A DNA stretch of 64,000 nt from Tubulanus polymorphus (taxonomy: Eukaryota; Nemertea; Palaeonemertea; Tubulaniformes; Tubulanidae): contig NC_134029.1 in the NCBI RefSeq assembly GCF_964204645.1, positions 15,826,450-15,890,449 on the forward strand, given 5' to 3'. Under the pieces are notes generated by a model. That model searched no databases. It had not been told where the DNA came from and saw only the letters and a list, made by a program, of their open reading frames with translations. Below, piece after piece: positions 37,384-46,678 of this stretch. Both the position numbers and the translations under genes were made by a program. Every line of letters starts with the position of its first letter. Position 1 is the stretch's first letter.

Positions 37384-37806
37384 CTAATTAGTAAACTTAT
37401 AAGCAACAAATATAACAATAACAGTTCCGCCTAAAATCCATATTATTTCATATTTCTGTTGTTCTTTACTCGGGGTATAATAATCTGATAATTTAGGTTT
37501 GTATAGATGTAATTTTTCTTTATTGGTTACCGCGTTATATAAACTCATTGCATCATCAACTGATTGAAAATCTCTATGTGAAATCTTCTGATCATATAAT
37601 TCCTTGTTAATATAATCCAAATAGTTTTGTCGTTTTTCTCTGTATTCTTCTGCTGCTTTATTGTATTTCTCTAATGCTAAGTTATGTCTTCTTTGTTCTC
37701 CTAATGAACTATTTTTATCAATATGCTTAAATAAATAACCACCACCAGTAAATGCTAAAGCGTTAACAATTGCCGATCCTATAATAGTTATAATTGCAGA
37801 AGCCAT
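37384..37806 (-). CDS. Small protein with N- and C-terminal membrane helices
   Basis: An intact 140-codon frame. The N-terminal hydrophobic segment (IITIIGSAIVNALAFTGGGY) is Gly/Ala-rich. The middle is charged and helical (EKYNKAAEEYREKRQNYLDY) and contains Pro-rich KPKLSDYYTPSKEQQ. The C-terminus ends in a second membrane helix (IWILGGTVIVIFVAYKF). The ATG follows TTTTGCTAAATAA. It is probably a structural or membrane component; the family is not recognised. Confidence 0.7.
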   Translation of the reverse strand: MASAIITIIGSAIVNALAFTGGGYLFKHIDKNSSLGEQRRHNLALEKYNKAAEEYREKRQNYLDYINKELYDQKISHRDFQSVDDAMSLYNAVTNKEKLHLYKPKLSDYYTPSKEQQKYEIIWILGGTVIVIFVAYKFTN

Positions 37807-37830
37807 TTATTTAGCAAAATAATTACGCAT

Positions 37831-38052
37831 TTATATGGGAGGAATATATTTTTGTTTTTCTAAATAATCAATAGTTAAATTAGATAAAGTAACTGCTAAC
37901 GTTAATTTTAAAATATCATTTATATCAAATCTATCAACATTAACACTTCCCATTTTAAATACTTTTTTTAATACCATTGAATAACCAACCGTTCCAACTG
38001 ATAGTAATGCTCCATTATATAATCCAGTTATTATCCACTTATTATCACTCAT
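37831..38052 (-). CDS. Small hydrophobic protein, 73 residues
   Basis: Intact frame starting directly after the previous gene's stop (TAA then ATG). It has two moderately hydrophobic segments (GLYNGALLSVGTVGYSMVL and ILKLTLAVTLSNLTIDYL), a Lys/Asp spacer and a KYIPPI end. The tight packing with its neighbours and the shared upstream motif support expression. Function is unknown. Confidence 0.65.
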   Translation of the reverse strand: MSDNKWIITGLYNGALLSVGTVGYSMVLKKVFKMGSVNVDRFDINDILKLTLAVTLSNLTIDYLEKQKYIPPI

Positions 38053-38409
38053 TTATTTATCAAAAAAATTACTATCTTCAAAATATTTAGTTATCTTATT
38101 TATGATTAATTCAACATTTATTTCATTACTAGTTTCATTTGTATATATTTCAATTATTATTTTTTTAATATCATCGATGATAAAATCTTAATCTAATTCA
38201 TAAAATCTTAAAGATTCTCTAATTAAATTAGTAATCTTTTCGACATTTAAAGTTTCTTTATCTATTGTTGTTTCATACTCAAATGTTGTTTCATTAGAAA
38301 ATGTAATATTTTTAATATGTGTAATTACATCATTAACGTTAAATTTCATTTCTTTCTCGCGTTTAAAATCAAACCCAAAACATATACTCGGTCCAACAGT
38401 TATATTCAT
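38053..38409 (-). pseudogene. Small soluble protein, in-frame stop
   Basis: A 118-codon frame from the ATG at 38409 (MNITVGPSICFGFDFKREKE) to the TAA touching the next ATG. It is interrupted by TAA at 38188-38190. The part after the stop (DFIIDDIKKIIIEIYTNETS) keeps the same composition and frame, so the stop is recent or read through. Mostly Ile/Asn/Thr-rich, with no membrane segment. Family unrecognised. Confidence 0.6.
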
Positions 38410-38772
38410 TTATATAGTGAAAAAATTAGTACTATCAATTTTATGAAATTTAATTTCAAATACAGAAGTGCCCCCGATTTTCAACCGAGCTCTTCTATTA
38501 ATTTCCTGCGCTAATGATTCTAAATTATATAATCCTGGTTTTAAAAATATGTGAAACCATTTATCTTTATTTCTCATATAAATCATAAACCCTCTATGTT
38601 CAAAAGTTTTATCTGATATATTATAAAAAGAATTACATAAACTTATATTTACTAATTTTAAATCTACACAATTCTTAAATTCTCTATCTAATTGTACTAA
38701 TAAATTATGAGATTTATAATTAGTAAGTTTTCTTGAATCAACAAATATTCTGTATTCTTTTAATTCCACCAT
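38410..38772 (-). CDS. Conserved small protein, unknown function, 120 residues
   Basis: An intact frame, MVELKEYRIFVDSRKLTNY onward. Alternating beta-like stretches (VDLKLVNISLCNSFYNI, GFMIYMRNKDKWFHIFL) end with a SLAQEINRRARLKIGG helix. The pattern resembles a compact alpha/beta virion or DNA-binding domain. The stop TAA is followed at once by the ATG of the next gene. The family is not recognised; a role in particle assembly is inferred only from the neighbourhood. Confidence 0.65.
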   Translation of the reverse strand: MVELKEYRIFVDSRKLTNYKSHNLLVQLDREFKNCVDLKLVNISLCNSFYNISDKTFEHRGFMIYMRNKDKWFHIFLKPGLYNLESLAQEINRRARLKIGGTSVFEIKFHKIDSTNFFTI

Positions 38773-38789
38773 TTATTTTACATATTTTC

Positions 38790-39143
38790 TTATTCGAAAT
38801 CTATTTCATGGTGCCCCTTTTCATTCTTACCTGTGTATACGAAATAGAAATCTCCAGAACATAATTCTTCTAAGTCTTCACTTGATAATCTATGAAATCT
38901 ATCTGGTAAATATGTTCTGAATTTATACGTATTTCCTTTTAATCCTTCATATTCTAAGTGTATAACTAATTTATCTCCATAGTTATTAGTAACTGTATCA
39001 ATATTTGTAATTAGATATTTCTTATGAATTATTAATTCTGTTAACTTTTTGAATTTATAATCTACAGATTTTACATTTGTTATATCTTTAATTCTATCTA
39101 GAAATAATTTGTTGTTCTCACTATGCGCTTGTTTACTCTCCAT
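38790..39143 (-). CDS. Conserved small protein downstream of polB, 117 residues
   Basis: An intact frame. A polar N-terminal helix is followed by beta-rich segments: KKYLITNIDTVTNNYGDKLV, IHLEYEG, KFRTYLPDRFHRLSSEDLEE and a final DFYFVYTGK. The layout (beta strands plus a Leu-Pro-x-R-F turn) recalls small OB-like or nucleic-acid-binding proteins of mobile elements, but this is an impression. It is always found just after polB (also in copy 1), so a replication accessory role such as single-strand binding is plausible. It starts at TATAAATG after a distinctive AT-rich leader. Confidence 0.65.
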   Translation of the reverse strand: MESKQAHSENNKLFLDRIKDITNVKSVDYKFKKLTELIIHKKYLITNIDTVTNNYGDKLVIHLEYEGLKGNTYKFRTYLPDRFHRLSSEDLEELCSGDFYFVYTGKNEKGHHEIDFE

Positions 39144-39172
39144 TTATAATACATATTTTTATTAAAATTTGA

Positions 39173-42100
39173 TTAACACGTTAGAATTCTTTTCATTATC
39201 TCATTCTCTTTTGTTTCTTCTCTTTTAAATTTTAAGTATTCATCTAGTTACAGTTTTATGTTCTGGACAGTATGCTAGATTTCTAGATTTAAATTTAATA
39301 TGTTCAGGATATTCTAAATCTACAACAAAGAAGTAACCAGTATCTGAATCATCTGCAATATCTAGAATTCTTTTCTTCCAATCAAATTTATCATTATTTT
39401 CATTCTGTAAAACTTCACTTATTTCAAATACTCCATAAGGTTGTGGTTCCATCATTGCCCAACCATACAAATTATTTGCATCTATATATAATAACTTATA
39501 TCCAGGGTTATCATTTACATTGAAATATCTATCACCTAATACACCTGAAACTCCTCCTCTTATAGATTTTTCAAATAATAATAATTGATCTATATTTGTT
39601 AACAAATCCATTTTTATATCTGTAAATTTTAATCCACAATCCCATTTTAAACCTGGACTAGAATAACAATGACATGGATCAATGTTAAAATATTTTAGGT
39701 TTACATCTCTAAACCTTTCGAATATATCGGTTAATAATAATACATCTGATTTTAGATATAAATCTACTAATTGTCCATGATTTTTCATTCTAAAATGATT
39801 CCAAATATTCAATGTTCTATTATATACTTCATCTTTAACATATTCATTTTTTAATTCATCATAGAATTGTTCTTTTAATAATTCAGTTATATTAAAATCA
39901 TTATGTGATTTATAAAATGAATATGGAATTGCGCCTGTATATCTCATTAATTGAAAATCATCATTATTTGGGTAGTGTTGCTTTAATATTTTTAATTCAT
40001 CATCAACTAATGATTTTGATAAGTTATCTAATGAACTATTTAAAAATCTATATGAATCTATAAATCTTAGGCAACCAAATTGGAATGATATATAATTCTC
40101 AGAAGTTTTAGCTAACATTCTAAATTTATAAGTTGGTATTTTATCTTTTGATCTATTTGAATTTAATCTTTCTATTTCATTATTGATTTCTTCTATTTTA
40201 TGGCATAACTGTTTGATGAATAAATGTGCATCATATCCTGATAGATTATGAAATATAACTGGTACAAAGTTAATTTTCTTAGCTTGTAAGTTACAATTCT
40301 CATGCGCAGCACCTTTAAACTTTCCATTCAAATGATCATGGTCTCTTACTTTTTTATCTTTATAATTAAATATCTGTTCACAATAATAACATTTATCTGC
40401 AAACGCAAATTCTTCTTTATCTTCTTCTGTCATTATAATTTGTATATTTGTATTCAATAATTTACTAAATCTTATTTCATATTCAATTAATAAGTCACAA
40501 AAATGATTGATAACATTTTCATTTCTATAATGATAATATTCACTTTCAATTAGTTCTGGATAATCAGATTTAATATATAAACCGAAAGCAGCAGCTGATT
40601 GATGAATCTTTTTAATAGTATTTGTTATTGGCGGTTCATCTGAAAAATCATTTTCATTAGAATTTAATTTCTTTCTTTTATAATATATTTCTTTTCTATC
40701 GTGATCAGTTAGTTCCTTATTTAATGATTCAAAATCTCCATATATAACAAATGGAACTTTATTTTTGTAATCATATTTTTTGAATTCTAATATTTTATCT
40801 TTTTCATTTGGTAAAACTAATTTACAATAATCATGATTTTCACATAATTGTTTATGATTTAATAATGTACTTTCATTACTGAATTTATGTAAACATTTTC
40901 TACATAGATATATTTTATTATGGTGATCACTTTCTGTTCTAAAGAATAAATCTATTTGTTTAATCCACATATAATGATTCTCATAATATAATATATCTAT
41001 AACATCGTTTGAATCATAATCTTTTGATAGGTATAAAGGTTCTAATGTATAATGTTTTATATTGTTACCTTTTGTATTTGGTAATTTGATTAAATCAAAT
41101 ACATTTATCTTTATATTATTATCTCTTTCTATTTTTGGGATGTTTTTAATTATAACAGGATACTTATCTATCTTATAATTATTTTCAAATTGTTTATAAT
41201 TTGTTAATCTATAAGTATGTTTATTATAGTCTTCAACTGGGTGTAAAGAACTTATTATAGCCCATAGAAAACATTTATCATCTTCATTTTGTACATTTAT
41301 TACAGCATTAGTTTTAAATGGTAGTTTAATATAACTTGATGCTTCAATATCTGGTTCTTTATAATATGATACATTATTTTCATCAATTGGTTTTGATTTA
41401 GTTAACTTATTATATTTTGTGTTATAAACATGTAAAGTCATAAATATTATCTCATCAAATATTAAACCAGACCCTTCAAAATATTTCTCTTCTATTTTAG
41501 TTTTTACATCATTATAACATTTATCTAATTTATCATCTATATGTTGTTTATATATAATATGTTGTGAATGAGAATTTATATTATATATTGGTTCATCTTC
41601 AGATTTTATGAATTTAACTTTAGAAAATATACTTATTTTAGGATATTCAACATCAGTTATTATTTTTATTATTTCTTTCATATTTTCTAAATGTTTTTTA
41701 TTTTCTTCTAATGTTTTTCCTTTATGAAATTTAAACTCAATAGCTGCTGGACCAATATCACTTTTAAATGCTTCGGTTATCTCTATATCTTTTTTATTAT
41801 CTAATGAATTAATATATTTTCTTACATCTTCCATGTATGGTCTTTTATTGTTTAATTTATTTGTTATGCTTTTAATTGTCTTCTCTTTCTTATCATTATC
41901 TTTATCGAAATAATCTTCACCTAAAATATCATTATTCTTATTTCTAATATGACTTTTAGATTTTAAATGTTCTTTATAATATCTTTTATCACTGAATGAT
42001 TGATTACATGTATCACATTTATATATTTCTTTTTCATTCTTTAATTCATCTAATTTAGTTTCTAATATATCATCTTTATATTCTAGTTTCAATTTATTCT

Positions 42101-42191
42101 CTAAATGTGTTTTAGTTTTATTGTGTCTTGCTTTTTGGGATTTATCTATATTGATATTACATGTTGGGCAGTAGTACTTATTCGCTTCCAT
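39173..42191 (-). pseudogene. polB: Polinton type B DNA polymerase, copy 2, palm deleted
   Basis: The 983-codon frame from the ATG at 42191 shows, by residue, two C2H2 fingers (8-29, 59-81). A Cys307/His406 domain resembles an OTU-type cysteine hydrolase. Further on are a C2HC finger (430-450), exonuclease I (Asp486, Glu488) and an endonuclease-VII-like zinc motif (C601, C604, RDHDH 616-620, AHENCN 629-634). Exonuclease II (NLSGYDAH, ~649) and III, and palm motif A (DANNLYGW, ~895) follow. The frame stops at 39240 after HKTVT. Copy 1 has ~310 more codons there, including motifs B and C. About 0.94 kb was deleted and only the last ~24 codons remain, out of frame (39173-39237). It cannot polymerise DNA. 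The finger-coding start lies in the TIR. Confidence 0.92.
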
Positions 42192-42424
42192 TTTAATATA
42201 AAATTTTTTTTTAAATTGATTTTAGAAGTTCAATGATTTATATCATGTATTATTTCAATCATACTTTACTAACACTTTTAATGTTTAAAAATCTAACTCA
42301 TACAAATATGAATATTGAAATAATGTTGTAAATATATCTATATATCTATTCTATAAGAGCTTACACTTTTATATTGAATAATCTGTCAATTTAAATGTTA
42401 TTCGTGTATATGTTTATTTTAAGA
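41928..42424 (-). repeat. Right terminal inverted repeat (inner part)
   Basis: Inverted partner of 27184-27670. It contains the polB promoter region and its first ~88 codons. The leader (42192-42424) matches the left copy closely, including 'gattgaaataatacatgata' on the minus strand. Confidence 0.9.
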
Positions 42425-42647
42425 GTAATAGGGGTAATAGGCTTTCAGGTTAAAGGTTGAACGGGCGGGTGAGTAAAAATGAAAAACATGAAAATAATTA
42501 AAATAATTCGAGCGTGTGAGAATTTATTTTTCATTTTTATGAGTTTCGCGAGTAATTCAAGTAGAAATTGTAATTATTTTCATGTTTTTCATTTTTACGA
42601 GCTCGACCGTTCGACCTTTGGCCTGAAAGCCTATTACCCCTATTACT
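42425..42647. repeat. Palindromic right terminus of the Polinton
   Basis: The outer ~80 bases return inverted: 'agtaataggggtaataggct' at 42425 and its complement ending at 42647. The inner arms 'gtaaaaatgaaaaacatgaa' (about 42473) pair with 'ttcatgtttttcatttttac'. The loop of ~60 bases is unrelated to the left cap's loop, although the outermost ~45 bases are shared by both caps. Confidence 0.85.
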
Positions 42648-43359
42648 TAGTTGGACGTAGTATTGTTGGTATTACTTCATATGAGAGATACAAATCAAGA
42701 AATCTAGCAGTGTTTCTGTGGGTTTCAGATTTGATGAGGTCCAAGTTTTGGTCCATCCCAATGATTATATCTTTTCTTTCATGATTTATTTTTTCTAGTA
42801 TGCCTTGATAATCTAACAAAAAATCAGATTCGCTAGTTCCCGGTATTCTATATAGTTCTCCAACAATAATATTTCTAGCGTTTTTCCCGGTTTTAGAAAT
42901 TATTTCTATAAAACAGGATTCGAATTTACCCTCTTTAAATACGCTTATGTCATTTCTGATCTTATAGGAAAGTCGCTTGCTTGCACAAATCGCCACCCCA
43001 CCTTTCATTGAGTTAATTCTGTGTTTTTCTATTAAGTTATAGCCTGGAATTTCACAAAGGTTACGGTTAATATCAGTTATAAAAGTTTCACATAATAAAA
43101 TTAAGTCTAAAGCAGACTTCCTATTGTCGAATTTTGTTGTCAAAGTTTTAAGTTCATCCAGTTTACTAGGAATGCTGTGTATATTCAAATGAAGAATGTT
43201 CAATTTCGATTGACAATCAGGATAATCCAGTTCATTAATTTCAACATAAGGAGAGTCATTGTTGGCTATTGGTTGATCGCCGAATACATTTACTAATAGA
43301 TTGGGATTGTTTCTTATGTTTGTAATGCGGCTCTCTGGATCTGTATTACCTAAACACAT
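42648..43359 (-). pseudogene. LINE ORF2, endonuclease domain only, cut by Polinton end
   Basis: The minus-strand frame has the apurinic-type endonuclease order of non-LTR elements: KLNILHLNIHSI, LDLILLCETFI, GGVAI and DIIIGMDQNLDL. It ends as RPTK exactly at the Polinton boundary. The expected last motif, the linker and the reverse transcriptase are missing. The Asn/Asp positions of the GDxNxD-like box read GMDQNLDL, so one Gly-Asp step is altered. The rest of this LINE is not found left of the Polinton, so the junction has been rearranged. CR1/Jockey-like by appearance. Confidence 0.8.
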
Positions 43360-43770
43360 TTCTTTTTGCTAAGATTTTCAAAAATAGAACTTTAGCTAAG
43401 ATCCCCAGGTACCAATATAATTCATATTCATGTATTACAGGACAATTTGTAATATTGCTTGTATTGAGTTTCATTGAACTTTTCATATGAGTTGAGAATA
43501 GATGATATATATATAGCAAAAGCATTTAGCAAAAACATAATAATTTAGTCTGGTTACCCAGAAAAGCATTTTGGTTATTATTTAAACCAAACTGATACTC
43601 TATATTAGGATTGGTAATTTGATATGTACATATCAATAATTTGGTAATTCAGAAAGTTTGACCAAATGTTTGAATTATTGGTAAGATCCATTTAGAGATA
43701 CCTGTATTTCTAACAATGTGTAACGCATAAACGAATGAAGAAAGGAAAAAAGTTAGTTATTCACAATTAG
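43360..43770. other. LINE inter-ORF region
   Basis: AT-rich sequence between ORF1 and ORF2 of the minus-strand LINE. It includes 'gatatatatatag'. No frame of its own is visible. Confidence 0.5.
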
Positions 43771-44722
43771 CTAATTACCGGTACTGCTATTACTTCGGCA
43801 GTGGTTTGAAAATGTTAATTTTTTTTTCTCACCATTCTCAGTGCAACCGAATACTTCCCTATTGATTGTCCACACTTTGGTATATAGTCTCGAGTTAACC
43901 GCGCGATTAACTAGTTTCGCAATTTCAGGGCAAATATCTTCGCGTATTATAATCCCTGAATCCTTTAATGTCGCACGTTTCCGAATGATAAAATCCCGCC
44001 TATTACGATCGAAAAAGCGCACAATTATTCCGTCCGGTTGTTTAACTCCTTTCTCGTCGTATTTTAGTTGTCTTGGAGGCACTCGGTGTGCTACCTCTAC
44101 ATCGCTTAGTTTTGATCGCTCCTTTTCGCTTAAGTGTAATTTAGTATTCAATATATTCACAATTGTATCTATACAGTTTTCATCTTTGGACTCGGTGACA
44201 CCAAAAACTCTTATATGATTTCGTCGCGAATTTTGATTATTTTTCATTGCTAGCGTTTTGCTCTCGGAGAGCTGGGCACGTAGTTCGCCGATTTCACTTT
44301 TTAGATATATCTTCGGAATGTTGAGATTTAATTTCAGCGATTTCGGTTGTCTTCGTATTGTTCGATTGTTCAATATCGTATAATCTCTCTTCGGTTCGGT
44401 AGACAAGGTTGTCAATTTTCTTAGTATGGTTCTCTAATTTACGATCAATGGTATCTAGTATTTCTGTTTTCATTCCAGCTAGTGAATCAATTTTTTTATT
44501 CATTTCTTCTATAGATTTTGTAAGCTTCATTATGCCCTCTTCAACGGACATTTCAGAATCCACCGTCGAACTTCTTTCCTTCCTTTTTTTATTTGGTGGG
44601 CCTTGTTTACGACCCTCTTTAGTTTTTAGTTTCTGAGTAGTCTTTCCGTTTGAAAAAACTTCGACTTCAGAATCCGATTTCTCTGAGTCGCTTATGTTTA
44701 CATTTTCGCCGCCCGCTGTCAT
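43771..44722 (-). pseudogene. LINE ORF1 (coiled coil plus RRM-like nucleic-acid-binding domain), frameshifted
   Basis: The ATG at 44722 opens a polar, Lys/Ser-rich head and a long coiled coil (KLTKSIEEMNKKIDSLAGM, repeated Ile/Leu heptads). A second frame, shifted near 44300-44410, continues with RRNHIRVFGVTESKDENC, VEVAHRVPPRQ and IIVRFFDRNRRDFIIRKRA, then IIIREDICPE. This is the order of an L1-type ORF1 with an RRM-like core and C-terminal domain, which binds LINE RNA as a trimer. It lies upstream of the ORF2 fragment on the same strand. Confidence 0.8.
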
Positions 44723-45145
44723 ATCTGTTGATCTCTTTGTTTACTGACAACTGAGTGAGCTTTTGACAGTTGACACTGAACTGATCGCTGATCACTGCTA
44801 TATTATACTGAATATCACACGAGATTTCACCGAATATTCCTTCATTTACCGTTCAAACTTTCAGGAAATGTCAGCTACACATATATCTATTTCCAGTTTC
44901 TGCATTCAACATTGAGTATCGTACATATCAGCCCCAATCCTAATATTTCCAGGAGCGCTTTCAACGTACCAGCCTGTCGTCGGCCATATTCTCGATCATC
45001 GGTGTACAATTCAGTACTAATAAAATAAATATTTATTCTTTATGTACTAAAACTACTAAAGGCAATAAAGACACAAGGAGGTATTAATTTGAAATAATTT
45101 AAATTATCTAATTAACATATCTAATACATTAATACTTAAAATACC
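44723..45145. other. LINE 5' region and junction with Polinton copy 3
   Basis: About 44723-45010 is less AT-rich and probably the LINE 5' UTR or its target. From about 45010 the composition shifts to the AT-rich Polinton type. 'taatacttaaaatacctta' near 45128 resembles the tail region after the ATPase of copy 2. No gene is visible. Confidence 0.5.
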
Positions 45146-45628
45146 TTATTTTATAAATTTATATTCATATGGAAATTGAAGCCTCAGAAGTAATTTTGAA
45201 CCTTTGTTATTCTTTAATTTATTCATATACTTTTGATTTAAAACCCATGTTGTTATCCCAAAATGTCTCCCAGAGAAAGCTAGATAACATAACTCACTTT
45301 CTCTCACTTTTGAATCATGTAAATTTGCACAATCATCTATAATGAATAATGTATTTGAGCCTTTATAAATATCAATTGCTATTTTAATACAATTATCTAA
45401 ATTTTCTTTTACTGTTTTATGATCTAATATAATAAACTTTTTTATCTTAACTATATCCCTATTGTATGTTTTATTCATTTCATAAGTAGGACAAAATAAT
45501 TTTATATTATCAAAATGATTCTTATAAATAGTTTCTAACAAGTCTAATATGAAATGTGTTTTACCACAGTTGGTTACTCCAGTAACTAACATATTATGCG
45601 GTTCAAATATAAATAAATCTTTATTCAT
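45146..45628 (-). pseudogene. Packaging ATPase, copy 3, internal deletion
   Basis: A 160-codon frame with Walker A GVTNCGKT and Walker B TLFIIDDC. It is uninterrupted where copy 2 is frameshifted. After WVLNQKY it jumps in frame to MNKLKNNKGSK; copy 2 has 43 more residues between these points. The junction lies at a short shared 'atat', so slippage or microhomology deletion is likely. The missing piece follows the nucleotide-binding core and probably destroys function. Confidence 0.88.
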
Positions 45629-45631
45629 TTA

Positions 45632-46669
45632 TTATTTTAATTTTACTATACTAGATAAAATCCATTCATTAAATTTATCATCATACCCTTTATATTTCAC
45701 CAAAGAATACTTTTTTCGTTTAAGAGTTTTTGTTTCCAATACTTTTTCTATTTTGTATTCTATTTCATCTGGATTTGGTACAAGTGATAATTCTTGTTCA
45801 GAGAAATAACCTAATATTTCTTCATCTTTTAGATCTTCTAATTGATAAACAAAAGGTTTAGTTAATATTATCTTTTTGATCTTGAATATTTCTTCAGTAA
45901 AATTTGGAGTATAACCTTTATAAAATGTTTTTCGATATCTAGATATTCTAACATGTTGTCCTATTTTAAATTTAGGTTCACCAAAATCATGTGTAACAAA
46001 TGCTCCATATAAATTATTCCAAACTATTTCTGAATTATCTTCTTTTCTAGCTTGTATAGGTTTCATATTTATAGAACTATGTTTAGAATTATTATAACCT
46101 TTCACTAAATCATCTAACACATCGATATATTTATACGTTTCATAAGCAGTAAAATATTTCCACATTCTAGTTTTCAATTAAAAGTTTTTTATTAAATCTC
46201 TCTATAATAGATGCTTTTTTATCTGATTGTGTTGAAAAATAATCTACCTTCATCAAATTGTATCTTACCTGGAATAGCTTCTTTAAATATTGATTTTAAA
46301 AGCATTTGTAACTTCTATACCAGTTTTATTTTTGATAAGAATTGACCATGCGTATCTACGTAATATGTCTACAACATTTAATATCCAGAAATATCCTTTG
46401 TTGTATTCTTCTAAGTTCATCATGTCAATTAAATCAGCTTGACATTGTTGATCGATATATGAAACCATAACTTTTCTTGTTAAATAATTTTTATCCATTT
46501 TCTTATGGATTTGATATGTTGGTTGATTTTGTAACCATAATCTTAGTTCACTATATTTAATATTTTCTTTATCAGATTTAATCTTATCCCATAATTCTGT
46601 ATCACTAGAATGTGATACTTCACTCTCTGGGTTATAATATAAATCTTTTAAATATTGTTCTTTTTTCAT
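45632..46669 (-). pseudogene. int: Integrase with chromodomain, copy 3, broken
   Basis: The ATG at 46669 (MKKEQYLKDLYYNPES) supports the start chosen for copy 2. The first Asp (QADLIDM) is present. A frameshift near 46290 and a deletion of ~50 bases after the second Asp region follow, and the part around the catalytic Glu (IIERFNK) runs into a stop near 46190. The C-terminal half with the chromodomain (SLVKYKGYDDKFNEW) is open from 46177 to 45632. Confidence 0.88.
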
Positions 46670-46678
46670 CTTATTTTA

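Larger units (their letters stand above)
26770..42647. mobile_element. Near-complete Polinton/adintovirus-like element (copy 2), ~15.9 kb
   Basis: Both ends begin AGTAATAGGG(A/G)TAATAGGC read inwards; 5'-AG is the usual Polinton terminus. Next come palindromic caps, then ~0.5 kb inverted repeats (27184-27670 and 41928-42424). Between them lie the Polinton hallmark genes: protein-primed type PolB, retrovirus-like integrase with chromodomain, A32/HerA-type packaging ATPase and a double-jelly-roll-type major capsid protein, plus about twelve smaller genes. Left-arm genes read rightwards and the rest read leftwards. Composition is far more AT-rich than the flanks. The 6-base flanks (gataaa, tagttg) do not match, so one end has been rearranged. 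Many genes carry stops or frameshifts, so the copy is inactive. Confidence 0.9.

Noticed and set aside
42479-42784. 101-codon plus-strand frame across the Polinton right cap
   Set aside because: It spans the palindrome and antisense LINE sequence, so it cannot be one gene.
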